Positions 18,214-28,792 are shown, counted from the stretch's first letter. The stretch is 64,000 bases of DNA from Hormoscilla sp. GM7CHS1pb (GCA_014323675.1 JACONN010000005.1:310001-374000), one strand, 5' to 3'. Made by a program: numbers and translations. Notes: generated by a model from the sequence alone, not told the origin.

Positions 18214-18858
18214 ATGCAACCCCGCCAAATAGCTCGTGAACTGGCTCTTCTGAGTCTGTCCCAAATGCCAAGGGAGACAGGAAAACTGTCAGCCCAACAG
18301 TTGCAGGATATGATGTTGGCAGCCGTGCGGACTCTGTCAAATGAAGCATCCTCGGCACTAGAAATGGCTGCTGCCGAACTGCAACGGGGGAGCGATCGCC
18401 TGCTGGACAGCGAAACGATCGCCCCAAATCTGGCCAGTGCGAAAGCAATGGTAAAAGAAGCCATAGAGCTAACTAGCACGGCGATCAACCGCCTGGGTAG
18501 TACAATAGATTTCCCAGAAATAGTGTATCAGTCTAGCAATATCAAAGAAGTCCAGGACTACGCCCTAGAGATAATCGGTCTGGTGAAGTCCAAAAGAACT
18601 GAGGTGGATCGAATCCTCTCTCAAGCTTTGGTGAATTGGCAACTAGACCGCCTCGCCAAGATAGACCGGGATATCCTGCGGATAGCAGTGGTGGAAATTT
18701 GGGATATAGGTGTAGATGAAAGGGTGGCAATCAATGAAGCAGTAGAGTTAGCTAAGCGCTACGGAAATGAAGAGGAGTACAGATTTATAAATGGCGTACT
18801 GCGTCGGGTGCTCAACCTGCTCGCAGAAGAATCAAGTCAGATGAGCAGGGAAAATTGA
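18214..18858 (+). CDS. nusB: Transcription antitermination factor NusB
   Basis: The 214-residue protein is longer than the E. coli form, as usual in cyanobacteria, because of an inserted helical region after QPRQIARELALLSLSQMP. The C-terminal half carries WQLDRLAKIDRDILRIAVVE and VAINEAVELAKRYG, then FINGVLRRV, the NusB core. With NusE (S10) it binds boxA RNA and supports rRNA antitermination. It is the middle gene of DUF502-nusB-ftsY. Confidence 0.95.
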   Translation: MQPRQIARELALLSLSQMPRETGKLSAQQLQDMMLAAVRTLSNEASSALEMAAAELQRGSDRLLDSETIAPNLASAKAMVKEAIELTSTAINRLGSTIDFPEIVYQSSNIKEVQDYALEIIGLVKSKRTEVDRILSQALVNWQLDRLAKIDRDILRIAVVEIWDIGVDERVAINEAVELAKRYGNEEEYRFINGVLRRVLNLLAEESSQMSREN

Positions 18859-18929
18859 GAAGGGAAAATTGACAAACGGGCGAGACGCCCGTTATAGTAA
18901 CTGACAACTGAAAAAGGACAATATTTGCA

Positions 18930-20573
18930 ATGGTATTTAATTGGTTTAGCCGCCAGTTTAAGGGTTCTGATAAATCTCCCGAAGAGTCCAAGGTAGAACA
19001 GCCAGAAGGATCGGAAACGGCAGAAACACCGTTTCAAAAAAATCAGACTACATCGCCAGAATCAGAGTCCCAAGGGAGTGCAGACAGCGCATCCCGAAGC
19101 ACGAGCGCCTCAGCAGCGCATCCCGAAGCACGAGCGCTTAAGCAGCGCATCCCGAAGCACGAGCGCTTAAGCGAGTGCGGAGAGGAGAGCATGCGGAGAG
19201 GAGAGCATGCGCAGAGGAGAGCAGAGTCGGAGGCGGCAGCAGATGACTTGAATTGGGCAAAGGCAGCATACGAGCATATTCAGCAAGCTAAGACGGATTC
19301 ATCAGCATTAGCGACGTCGTCCGCACCCTCAAAAACTGCCTCCCAGATGGAAACATCGGCGGTGGCTACGGAATTGGACGCGCCAAGAGAGATAGATAAT
19401 GAGAGTAAGAAGCCAAAATCTTTCCTAGAACGGGCTAAGTCCGAACGTCTAGGACGCTTGGAAGAACTTAAAGAACGGGCGATCGTAGAACCAGAACCAG
19501 AACCAGAACCAGAACCGGAACCGGCATTGTCTGAGCAGACACCTGAGGATTCTGCCGTAGAAATTGCGTTTGATGAAGGCTTTGTGTGGTCGGCGGAAGT
19601 GCTAAAAGCCCAAGGACGTAGTCCAGATCGAGTTTCTGTGGAGGAAATAACCTGGCTGAAACGACTGCGGCAAGGTTTAGGTAAAACCCGTCGGAGTTTG
19701 ATCAACCAACTGAAGGCAATTGTCGGTCAAGGACCGCTGAATCAAGATGCGGTGATGGAAATAGAGGCCCTACTGCTGTCTGCTGATGTGGGGGTGCAGG
19801 TATGCGATCGGATTATTGACAGGCTTCAGGCTAAGCTGAGAGAGGAGACGCTACCACCAGAGGCGGCGATCGCCTACCTCAAGCAAGTGATGCGGGATAT
19901 ACTTGATAATCCTGGTGGTAAGGGGTACGATAAAAACTTCGCTCCCCAAAAAGATACTCTGAATATCTGGTTGGTGACTGGGGTCAATGGCGTGGGAAAA
20001 ACAACTACGATTGGCAAGATAGCTCACTTAGCTCAAAAGTCCGATTATCCCTGCTTAATTGGCGCTGCCGATACTTTCCGGGCAGCAGCAGTAGAACAAA
20101 TAAAGGTTTGGGGCACCCGCAGTGGCACTGAGGTGATTGCTAACCAGGGCAAAAATACTGACCCGGCAGCTGTGGTGTTCGATGCGATCGCTGCCGCCCA
20201 GGCCCGGAATACGGAACTGCTGCTAATAGACACGGCGGGACGATTGCAAAACAAGCAAAATCTGATGGAGGAACTGAGGAAAATTCGCCGCATTATCGAT
20301 AAAAAAGCCCCCGACGCCAGGGTAGAATCATTGCTAGTTTTAGATGCTACCCTGGGTCAAAATGGTTTGCGGCAAGCTGAGGTATTCTGTGAGGTGGCGT
20401 CCCTGAGTGGTGTGGTGTTAACGAAGCTGGATGGAACAGCTAAAGGCGGCGTGGCCCTGGCGGTAGCAGAACAATTGGGTTTACCGATTCGCTTTATTGG
20501 CGCTGGAGAAGGGATAGAAGATTTGCGACCATTTTCCAGCTATGAGTTTGTCGAAGCATTGATCGGCGGCTGA
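18930..20573 (+). CDS. ftsY: Signal recognition particle receptor FtsY, with an odd repeat-loaded N-terminus
   Basis: The C-terminal NG GTPase domain is complete: GVNGVGKTTTIGK (G1), DTFRAAAVEQ, LIDTAGRLQNK, TKLDGTAKGG and GAGEGIEDLRPF. FtsY docks SRP-ribosome complexes at the membrane. The acidic N-terminal A domain is long (547 residues in all) and contains inserted DNA repeats: three copies of a 29-bp unit at 19085, 19114 and 19143, a GAGAGGAGAGCATGCG-type repeat near 19190-19220, and a Glu-Pro run (19489-19525). The insertions keep the frame open. The gene is probably functional because the repeats lie in the variable, disordered region. Confidence 0.95.
   Translation: MVFNWFSRQFKGSDKSPEESKVEQPEGSETAETPFQKNQTTSPESESQGSADSASRSTSASAAHPEARALKQRIPKHERLSECGEESMRRGEHAQRRAESEAAADDLNWAKAAYEHIQQAKTDSSALATSSAPSKTASQMETSAVATELDAPREIDNESKKPKSFLERAKSERLGRLEELKERAIVEPEPEPEPEPEPALSEQTPEDSAVEIAFDEGFVWSAEVLKAQGRSPDRVSVEEITWLKRLRQGLGKTRRSLINQLKAIVGQGPLNQDAVMEIEALLLSADVGVQVCDRIIDRLQAKLREETLPPEAAIAYLKQVMRDILDNPGGKGYDKNFAPQKDTLNIWLVTGVNGVGKTTTIGKIAHLAQKSDYPCLIGAADTFRAAAVEQIKVWGTRSGTEVIANQGKNTDPAAVVFDAIAAAQARNTELLLIDTAGRLQNKQNLMEELRKIRRIIDKKAPDARVESLLVLDATLGQNGLRQAEVFCEVASLSGVVLTKLDGTAKGGVALAVAEQLGLPIRFIGAGEGIEDLRPFSSYEFVEALIGG
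19085..19166 (+). repeat. Three tandem copies of a 29-bp unit inside ftsY
   Basis: The core CAGCGCATCCCGAAGCACGA begins at 19085, 19114 and 19143, an exact 29-bp period. Since 29 is not a multiple of three, each copy is read in a different frame (ASRSTSA, AHPEARA, RIPKHER). Three copies make 87 bases, a whole number of codons. Confidence 0.9.
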
Positions 20574-20775
20574 TTTGGAACAATATTCATGGTCAAAAGC
20601 TGGGGGGCAAGAAGCTGTAAGTAAATTATTGGACATTGTTGGACATTGTTACCGGATTGGGTAAGAATTGCAATTTTTCTCCCGGATTGAATTGATATGT
20701 TTTGTCAATTAATCAAATTAAGTGTTATCTCGGATAACTTTCTAGGATAAGGATTGCTATAACAAAAACAGAGAA

Positions 20776-21750
20776 GTGCGAAACGTTCGAGCGTAAACGA
20801 CGATGATGGCTTCATTTGCCATTGTGTGACAGCTCAAACTGGTTTCCGACGCCAGGGAACTATGGAATCATTGTGGGTCCGAACCCCACCCTCCGAATAC
20901 GGGAGGTACACCGGTCCTAACTGCTGCGGAGTGACATCACTGGTGGTGGAGAGCAAGGACTCAAATGTAGGATAATCTGGTAGCCCAAGCCGGAGAAGCC
21001 GCTAGGAAAGTGCCCATGATTAACGAAAGTGAACCTGTGCAAGCCTCGTTAATTTGATCCAGCGAAATAAGGCTGATACGCTGGCTCCGAAACATGGAGA
21101 AGGTGGGAGCGAATAACTGTTTTTCTTGGTTGTTCCGTATTGCACAATCCCCCCGGGGTATAGCAGGGGTCTAAAGGCACGATTATTGATTCTATGGAAC
21201 GTTATAACCTCAATCCAGCAGTCCCCTTGGACAAGTTAGATGTTAAACTCATCGGATTGGGGAGGGATGTCGCTTGTTGCCAAGGCCCGGGGTAATGCCT
21301 GGGATATGCTGACGTCGGACGGATATGGCGGGAAGTCGAGGGAAATAGTAATCTCAAAATGGTACGGAACCAGGCACCCGAGTAAGGTCACCTACTGTCC
21401 ATTTACATGGATGGCAAGAGCCAAAAAAGGAGTCAAAGGTATACATAGTGGATGAAGTCCTAGGCCAGGTAATAAAGTATAGGGCCACAGATAAGCCAGA
21501 TGTTAGTAAAGAGTGCATTAACGGGTTTTTGTTTACTTTTCCCGCACAAACCCCCCGGCGCCAGGCATTAATGTCATCCGAATTACGGAAACCACGGAAG
21601 GAAGAAACTTTACAAGATAAGGATAGGGAGAGGTAACTCAACCAATGTCCACCCATGTCTTGGGACCGCCAACCAGGAGCCTCCTGCAGTGAAAGTTGCA
21701 AGTCCGGTTTTGAATGGGAGGGTTGGGAAGTGATTCCTAGCTCGACCCCG
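20776..21750 (+). mobile_element. ORF-less group II intron
   Basis: It begins GTGCGAAACGTTCGAGCG, has a recognisable domain V at about 21677-21710 (GAGCC...GCAGTGAAAGTTGC...GTCCGGTTT) and a domain VI stem with a bulged A after it. Its length, about 975 bases, leaves no room for a reverse transcriptase, and the longest frames inside (around 21240-21455) resemble nothing. It would need a maturase supplied in trans. The exact 3' end is uncertain by a few bases. Confidence 0.7.
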
Positions 21751-21959
21751 TCCAAAGGAAGCATCAAGCTCCCTTCCATTAAATCAGTTAAGTCAAGGAT
21801 ATCACGAGCCGGAATGTGGCTCTCCTGGGTTTATGGTGTAAATTGTATACTGAGATACAATTTAGGAGAAGAAAAAAGCTTTAGCTTTATTTGGTGTATA
21901 TATAAGTTTTACTTATCACCAAACCCCAAGGATACCCGGAATGTTATTAGGTTTTAAGA

Positions 21960-22061
21960 GTGCGATTCGTTTGATGTAAATGTCCAGAATGGAAGCCTAG
22001 GCAAGCCATAGGACAAGGACCGTCAGCAGGATTTCATTAGTCCTGATAACTTGGTGCGACC
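21960..22061 (+). mobile_element. 5' stub of a group II intron interrupted by another intron
   Basis: The sequence GTGCGATTCGTTTGATGTAA through CCTGATAACTTG parallels the first 100 or so bases of the adjacent intron (GTGCGACCCGTTTAGCGTAA...) but is clearly diverged. It stops exactly where the second intron starts. This is the expected left side of a twintron. The right side is not seen because the inner copy is cut off by an IS1 element. Confidence 0.7.
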
Positions 22062-24448
22062 CGTTTAGCGTAAAGATCCAGAATGGACAAGGAGGGTCAA
22101 TGACCATGTCACAAGCCTATTGACCGAGACCGCATGCAGGATATCATTGGTCCTGAAACTTGTAGGGTCAAGTCAGTCACCGGTGGAAACATCAAAAGGA
22201 ACTGGCGAAACTCAGAGATGATGAGGGTGCAAGTCCCTCTCCCCTAAGTGCAGGGGTAAAAGCATCACCCCTACGGTAGCTTCGCGTCCGGAGACACCCA
22301 CCCATGTCATGCGCGGGAGCGACACGACCGGGTGGGTGCTCCCGGACGCGATGGCATCAATCCGTAAAGCGGGGTGAGAAGGCGTTAATGACTGGTAGCC
22401 TAAACTGGTCAACGTCAAGCAAGTGACTATGAGGAGCATAAAGCGAAATGATGCAGCGTCGTCACAGGAAACCAGTGGAATAAGGCTTATACACTGGCCC
22501 AAAAGGGAAAGGATAATGGTCGTTGGCAGGTCGAGTTACTGACCAACAAGCACTGACAATAAACCCGGCGTAAGGTCATTCTCTAAGGTCACAACCAATC
22601 ATCTACAGGAACGAGGTAAACCAGTTGACGTACTCTCAGTGAGGTCGATTGCTGAGTAGCCACCGAAGGCGCAACATCTGCAATTCATTAGCAGGTCACA
22701 ACTGGGAAAGATTGAGTGGAGAAGCAAGCCTATCCGTAATAGATAGGATAAGCTGACGCCCTCACGATTAACCAAAATGTGGAGGTTAGTAGAATTTCAT
22801 ATGTCACGGTGTACATCCGAAAGGAAAGTATATGACTGGAATGCAGTCCCCTGGCGAAAGTTGGAACGGAATGTATTTAAGATTCAAAAGCGCATCTACA
22901 GAGCGGCCCAAAGTGAGAATAGGAAGCTAGTACGCAAGCTCCAGGGTTTATTGACAAGGTCATGGTCCGCAAAGATGATTGCGGTGAGACAGGTTACCCA
23001 ACAAAACCAAGGGAAGAAAACGGCAGGGATGGACGGCGTGATTGCGCTCAAACCCTCCGAAAGACAACCACTGGTAAGGCAGCTTAAAGTCAATGATGGG
23101 AAGAAGGTCAAACCCACCCGTAGGGTATGGATACCAAAACCCGGAAGGGAAGAGAAGCGACCACTGGGAATACCCACAATATACGACAGGGCCCTACAGG
23201 GGTTAGTCAAGATAGCGCTAGAACCCGAATGGGAAGCGGTGTTTGAGGCAAACTCCTACGGGTTCAGGCCGGGCAGGGGATGCCACGATGCGATTGCGGC
23301 AATATTCGCTAGTGTTAGTCAAAAACCCAAATGGGTGTTAGACGCCGATATTGCAAAATGCTTCGATCGCATAGACCACAAAGCACTACTGAAAAAATTA
23401 AATAACTCATCACCAATACGGAGAAAAATCCGGGAATGGTTAAAAGCTGGGGTGATGGACCGGAACGAATACCAGCCGACTTATGCAGGAACGCCACAGG
23501 GCGGAGTAATATCCCTCTACTGGCAAACATTGCACTGCATGGGATGGAGGCAGAAGTGAGAAAGATAGTTCCGGCAAACATAATCAAACAGAAAGAACTA
23601 GGAGTAGTGCGATACGCTGATGACTTTGTAGTGATGCACAAAGACCGCGAGGTAGTTGAGCAAGCGAAGGAAGTTATCAGTGAGTGGTTAACAGGAATAG
23701 GGTTAGAGCTGAAACCTGAAAAGACCAGAATGGCCCACACCTTAGAAGGACCAGAACCAGGGTTTGACTTTCTGGGGTTCAACGTCCGGCAGTACAAGGT
23801 AGGCAAACATAGAAGTGGAAAAACAGGCAAAGGATACAAAACCCTGATCAAGCCAAGCGCCGAGGCCATCAAGACCCACAAAGAAAAGTTGAAGGCTGTA
23901 GTAGATAGTCATAAGGCCGCACCACAGGCCACAATGATAAGCAGACTGAACCCGATAATAAGGGGATGGTGCAACTACAACAGAACGGTGGTGAGTAAGG
24001 AGGTATTCGGAGAACTGGATATCTACCTGTGGGAAAAGATGTGGAAGTGGGCCAAAAGAAGGCATCCTAACAAAAGCGAAGGATGGATAGCCAAGAAATA
24101 CTGGAGAGCTGAAAGTAGCCGACAGTGGAACTTCATGGACGCCAAAGGAACAAAGCTAACCCTACACTCCGAAACGGAAATTGTACGGCATGTAAAAGTG
24201 AAGGGGACAGCTAGCCCAATGGATGGAAACCTTGTATACTGGAGTAAAAGACTGCGCAAGAGCCCGGATGTAAGTAACAGAGTAATCAAACTACTAGACA
24301 AACAAAAGGGCAAATGTGAGCAATGCGGAATGCTATTCAAAGAAGGAGACAAATGGGAAGTGGACCATATCCTACCAAAGTCATTAGGTGGAAAGGACTG
24401 GTACAATAACCTACAATTGCTCCATGACTACTGTCATCACCAAAAATC
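22062..24448 (+). mobile_element. Group II intron, 3' end removed by IS1 insertion
   Basis: It opens GTGCGACCCGTTTAGCG and is nearly identical over its first kilobase to the intron at 11211, including the GC-rich hairpin around 22290-22355. It encodes the RT-maturase-HNH protein and ends within the HNH codons at 24448, where the IS1 inverted repeat begins. Domains V and VI are lost, so it cannot splice. Confidence 0.9.
22801..24448 (+). pseudogene. Group II intron reverse transcriptase/maturase, frameshifted and truncated
   Basis: All RT domains are present (WVLDADIAKCFDRIDHKALL, AGTPQGGVIS, RYADDFVV), then the maturase X domain and most of an HNH domain (CEQCGMLF, WEVDHILP, LLHDYCHHQK). A missing C near 23513 shifts the frame between AGTPQGGVIS and LLANIALHG. 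The last residues before the stop come from the inserted IS1. The frameshift and the loss of the intron 3' end make it inactive. Confidence 0.88.
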
Positions 24449-25464
24449 GGTGGTGATAAATATGTAGTGATGCATTATCTATCCCGATAAACATTTGTTG
24501 TAATAATGTACAAAATACCAAATAGCTCCGATGTGATTTTCTAGTTTCTTGGAGAATGATAATGTTTTACGAACCAAACGACTAATTCTTTGTCTTAATG
24601 TGTTGTTTAGCCTTTCAATATGATTAGTTTTTCCAGTTTCTTTACCTACTGGTTTATGACGTTTTTTGGGGATTACTGTGTTATAAGCTTCCCAAAAATC
24701 TGTGTAAAAAACTGCACATTGCCGATAAACAGGAGGTAAAGATTTCCACAATTTTTTTGCCGATTCCCGACTGCGAACGCCCACATAAACTCCAACTATT
24801 TCTCTAGTTTTTGTATCTAACGCTAACCAAATCCATTGCTTATTTTCTTTATTCTCCACAAAAGACCACATTTCATCACATTCAATAGTCATTTTCCCTT
24901 TTGGCTTGTCTAAAACCTTTATCTCACGCGGAGTTTCCGCAGATTTTTTATTAACATAATCTTGGAGCAAAGTTTTGGAAACTCCAACTTGACGTGCAAT
25001 TCCAGCTCAAGAAATTCTCTCAAGTAAAAGGCCATCTATTTTCTTTTTTGTTTCTGATGATATCGTTTTATTGGTAGGGTTTTCAACAAATTGCCTGCCA
25101 CAGTCTTTACACTTATGTTTTTGCTTTTTGTTATGGAGGGGCGAAGCCTTCGGGCAAAATGACGGCAACGGAGACGAAATTTTTAGCCCCGAATGCTTCG
25201 CCCCTACCGTTTTTTACTGTTCGCTCACTTTGACAGTGGGGACAAGAAGGTCGCAAGCATAAATCTGATGATGTGTTCATAAATTTAGACATTGTTTTTA
25301 CCAATAACAATATAGCATTGTGACAACTAATTATACATGATTATCTCTGATATTTTTGATAAATTAAACTTATCAATGGTAATGAAAAATGTTATATTAT
25401 CCCTTTGAAAAGCAAGGATTAATAGAGGGATAAAATGTTATATCACTACATATTTATCACTACC
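24449..25464 (-). mobile_element. IS1-family insertion sequence, about 1.0 kb
   Basis: Terminal inverted repeats match over about 37 bases: GGTGGTGATAAATATGTAGT at 24449 onward and the complement of GGTAGTGATAAATATGTAGT ending at 25464. The internal transposase is on the minus strand. No matching 8-9 bp target duplication is visible at the two ends, so one flank may have been rearranged. It separates an intron from a tnpB remnant. Confidence 0.85.
24479..25292 (-). pseudogene. IS1-family transposase (InsAB type), disrupted
   Basis: From ATG 25292 the frame gives CPHCQSERTVKNG, the InsA zinc finger. A GC-rich hairpin insert (about 25137-25205, arms GGGGCGAAGC and GCTTCGCCCC) then breaks into the finger. 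Coding resumes at KQKHKCKDCGRQFVENPTNK, an in-frame TGA follows near 25012, and the InsB catalytic part (IECDEMWSFVENKENKQW, YTDFWEAY, ERLNNTLRQR) is open from 24970 to 24479. The catalytic DDE portion is intact but the fused protein is not. Confidence 0.8.
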
Positions 25465-26105
25465 CTCAACCTAAGTCTGTAACCAGATCCAGGACTGCTG
25501 ACCGGTGGTTTGTTAGCTTTAAGCTGGAAGTTGAGCCAGTCGATTACCCAAAACTTCACCCTGTAGTAGGAGTAGATTTAGGTATAAAAGCACTGGCAGT
25601 TCTATCAACCGGTGAAGTTTTCGAGGGTGCTAAAAGCTATCGGAAGATTGAGTTGAAACTCTCACGATTGCAATGGCTGAATCGTCATAGGCAGAGCGGC
25701 TCTGCAAATTGGAAAAAAATCCAGGTTAAGATAGCTCGCCTGCACAGAAAAATAGCCAACATTCGTAAAGACACATTACACAAGCTTACTACCTATTTGG
25801 CTAAAAACCACAGCCTCATAGGAATTGAGAACTTGAATGTGTCCGGGATGATTTAGCAAATCCCTTTTATGTTGAACTTTTCGCTATAGGCTGGCACCTT
25901 TATAGACTTCCGCAATCGTCAGTTGTACGGCTCGACCTTAATTGTGGTTGACCAATGGTATCCTTCAACTAAGACCTGTTCTAGATGTCACACAAAAAAG
26001 GACTCCATGCCGTTATCAGAAAGAGTCTTCCGGTGTGACAACTGTGGTCTAGAAATAGATCGAGACTTGAACGCATCCATTAATTTGGAAATAGCCGCCA
26101 GTTAG
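25465..26105 (+). pseudogene. TnpB (IS200/IS605-IS607 type RNA-guided nuclease), truncated
   Basis: The 5' third is missing, cut by IS1 at 25464. What remains has the RuvC-like residues GVDLGIKALA (Asp), IGIENLNVSGM (Glu) and DRDLNASIN (Asp), plus the zinc finger CSRCHTKK...CDNCG. A stop near 25855 with a small deletion separates the middle from the C-terminal part (STLIVVDQWYPSTKTCSRCH). TnpB proteins are RNA-guided nucleases related to Cas12; this one is inactive. Confidence 0.85.
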
Positions 26106-26213
26106 GTGGTGTTAGCCTGTGGACTGGTTAGTGCCGACACTACCAGAGTGAAGCAGGAAATGAGTTGCCTTCGGTGTCCACCTGTGGGTAACTTTGGGTA
26201 AGTCTTATGTAAC
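26106..26213 (+). other. Right-end region after tnpB, possible reRNA/omega-RNA remnant
   Basis: The 108 bases between the tnpB stop and the MITE contain CCTGTGGACTGG and GGTGTCCACCTGTGGG, which can pair, as expected for the structured 3' end of a TnpB-associated element. This is an inference from position and pairing only. Confidence 0.3.
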
Positions 26214-26452
26214 GGTAGTGGGTCATACTCAATTATGATAGACGGTCTGCCGAAGATTGAGGGTACAAGTAGTGATATTAGAGATTGAAACCCAGGAGGG
26301 CTACAATACTTGGAATGGTTTTGCCCCCAAAGACGAGCAAAATAACGGTATTTCAAGCCTTTGGCCTTCCGAATGGGAGAAAAACGCCGCATATCGAGAG
26401 GTATTGGGACAGACCAGGGCAGGCATGGAATCACTACATGTTTATCACTACC
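26214..26452. mobile_element. MITE with IS1-like termini (copy 1)
   Basis: A 239-bp segment starting GGTAGTGGGTCA and ending ATCACTACATGTTTATCACTACC, so its ends match those of the IS1 element at 24449-25464. Internal landmarks (AATAACGGTATTTCAAG, TATTGGGACAGACC) are shared with a 188-bp copy at 41695. It has no coding capacity. No target duplication is visible here. Confidence 0.75.
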
Positions 26453-26484
26453 CAACCGATAACTAATCAATCAGTCCCTTAACA

Positions 26485-27210
26485 TTTTTGGTTATAATAG
26501 CTTTCCATACTCGACATTGTAGGCGGAATAAGTTGCGCGTCGGAATTTCTTCCATGGCAACCCACTCCAAGATTCACTTTGAGGTTTCCTCTCGTGCCTA
26601 ACCCTACTCTACGCCATCTCATACGTTCTGATTACCTCGAAGCAATTACGCTCCTGTGTCTTCTCTTTTGTGCGACTAGCGCTCCCAGAAGACACAGGAG
26701 TTTTACCCGCTGCTGAGACTTCCGTTGCTCGTCCACAAAACTGCGGTTTCGACCTATCCGCAGACCCAGACAGCGTTTTTATTCGTTCCGATCCCAAGAT
26801 TTATTGGCAGTTTAGGGCGGTTCAATTTGCCGGAGCGCAACTCGGAGAAAACGGCTATTACACGTAAAAATGCCATGAGTCTTGCGCGATCGAGGTTGGC
26901 ATGTTTGATTCAGATTGCTACCTATGGATAGGACAGTTTTCTAGAACCTGTTTGCCCATACTGCCTCTCCATTACAGCCAGTGTGCCTATCTGCTTTGGC
27001 TCTGATTGCGACCTGTTACCAGCGGAACTCTAAAGAGTTCCGTATCCCTCACGGGAGCGCCAGCCATGTCCAATCGGTGTGGTCAGGTCGGGAGTCACTG
27101 TGTCTCCTACAGGACGGGACTTGCACCCGCATCCAAGGGTCAGTTAGGAAGTTTCCCGGGTGTTCCCGGACGTTTTCCTCCCAGGCTATGGATTTGGGAA
27201 CGAATCGCAC
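26485..27210 (-). mobile_element. 5' fragment of a different group II intron
   Basis: On the minus strand it begins GTGCGATTCGTTCCC at 27210 and ends inside the start of a reverse transcriptase gene: SESWSGLPWKKF, a one-base slip, then RNLFRLQCRVWKAI. The downstream part of the intron is missing. Its sequence differs from the other intron copies, so it is another lineage. It also carries a 27-bp dispersed repeat (27041-27067, GTATCCCTCACGGGAGCGCC) and an inverted repeat with arms CTCCTGTGTCTTCT and AGAAGACACAGGAG (about 26651-26701). Confidence 0.65.
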
Positions 27211-27481
27211 TCGTGTTTCCAAACATCCTATACGGCTCAAAGGGCTATATCTCTTACTGGGTGAGGGTTTCAGGCGATCCTTTTATCTAGACGCTTCGTA
27301 TGTGCCGCCCTACTAGTTCCTAAGGTAAAGAAGCATTTGTGAACGGCGAGCGGCTATCCTCCCCGAGAATGGAGAGCTTACCCACCGCATGAGGCTGTAA
27401 ATTGGGGCTAGTTTTTGTCAAAATTATCAATAATCATCAATAGAGAGAGTACTAGAAATCTAGATAGAGAGGATTGGCACT

Positions 27482-28679
27482 ATGCTGTGGAAAAAGGATT
27501 CCCGCGCCTTGCGCCTTCTGGGTACCCATGTTTTGGCTTTCGCTCTAGGAGCATTGCTCGCCCTGAGTGCGGTTTTACCTTCCCAAGCAGATCCCTTACC
27601 CGATCGGGCTAAAGTAAAGATACCTCCATCTGCGGTAGCACTGCAAATTCCTCAAGCTGGCACAAACTTTGTGACAGCAGCGGTGCAGCAGGTAGGGCCT
27701 GCGGTGGTCAGAATTGACACGGAGCGCATTGTCACCCGTAACTTCGATCCGTTTTTTTGACGACCCCTTCTTCAATCGCTTTTTTGGTGACAGGTTGCGG
27801 CAGCAATTGCCACGGGAAGAACGTCAGCGGGGACAGGGTTCGGGTTTCATTGTTGAACGCAAGGGGCTCATTTTGACCAATGCCCATGTAGTGAGTGGAG
27901 CCGATCAAGTGACGGTGACGCTCAAGGATGGACGCGAGTTTGAAGGAACGGTGCTAGGTAAAGATGAGGTGACAGACCTGGCAGTTGTCAAGATTAATGG
28001 TAATAATTTGCCTGTGGCTAAGTTGGGAGACTCCGCTGGCGTGCAGGTGGGAGACTGGGCGATCGCGGTTGGCAACCCCTTAGGATTGGACAATACTGTT
28101 ACTTTGGGCATTGTCAGTACCCTCAACCGTTCTTCTTCAGAGGTTGGCATTCCTGACAAGCGCGTGGACTTCATTCAAACTGATGCGGCGATCAATCCTG
28201 GTAATTCCGGCGGTCCGCTGTTGAACTCACGGGGTGAAGTGATTGGCATTAACACGGCTATTCGTGCTAACGCGAATGGTATTGGCTTTGCTATCCCAAT
28301 TGATAAAGCTAAAGCGATTAAAGACAAGTTGGCCCGTGGAGAAGAGATTCCTCACCCCTATATTGGAGTGCGCATTGCCAACCTGACACCGGAACTGGCA
28401 AGGGAAAACAATAGCGACCCCAATTCATCGATAGTACTGCCAGAAACTACTGGCGTATTGGTGGTGGGAGTGATGCGTGATACGCCTGCAGCTAAGGCTG
28501 GTTTGCGTCGGGGAGATGTGATTGTCAAAATTGATGGGAAACCTGTTACTACCGCCGAGCAGTTGCAGAAGATGGTCGATCGCAGTGGTGTTGGGAAGGT
28601 ACTGCAAGTTAAGCTAATACGCAACAACCAAGCCCAGCAACTTTCGATCGAGACAGTTCAACTGCGAGATATTCTGTGA
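27482..28679 (+). pseudogene. HtrA/DegP-type serine protease, frameshift in a T run
   Basis: A signal-anchored periplasmic protease (hydrophobic residues about 14-34) with the full catalytic triad: His in LTNAHVV, Asp in DLAVVKI, Ser in NPGNSGGPL, followed by one PDZ domain (PYIGVRI...AAKAGLRRGDVIVKIDG). The first 93 codons and the rest are in different frames. Seven T at 27752-27758 should be six, giving NFDPFFDDPFFNRFFG and 398 residues, the normal size for cyanobacterial HhoA/HhoB/HtrA. The gene is otherwise perfect, so a sequencing error is the simplest reading; a slippery phase-variable tract is the alternative. Confidence 0.9.
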
Positions 28680-28761
28680 AGATTGCGAATCGCGGCGAAT
28701 TGCAATGGGTAGTGGTTAAGATGTAGTGATTTGGGCGTTGCACAAGGACGGGATGATAAGT

Positions 28762-28792
28762 AATTGCCGATTATTATAATCGGCAATTTTTT
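28762..28792 (+). terminator. Rho-independent terminator after htrA
   Basis: AATTGCCGATTAT and its complement form a near-perfect 13-bp stem followed by TTTTTT, about 80 bases after the htrA stop. Confidence 0.85.

Noticed and set aside
21240..21957. Small protein genes inside or after the ORF-less intron
   Set aside because: The frames overlap intron RNA domains V and VI, lack ribosome sites and have no recognisable sequence.
26609..27316. Plus- and minus-strand frames in the 26.6-27.3 kb stretch
   Set aside because: They fall in the 5' RNA part of a group II intron fragment on the minus strand and cross dispersed repeats.
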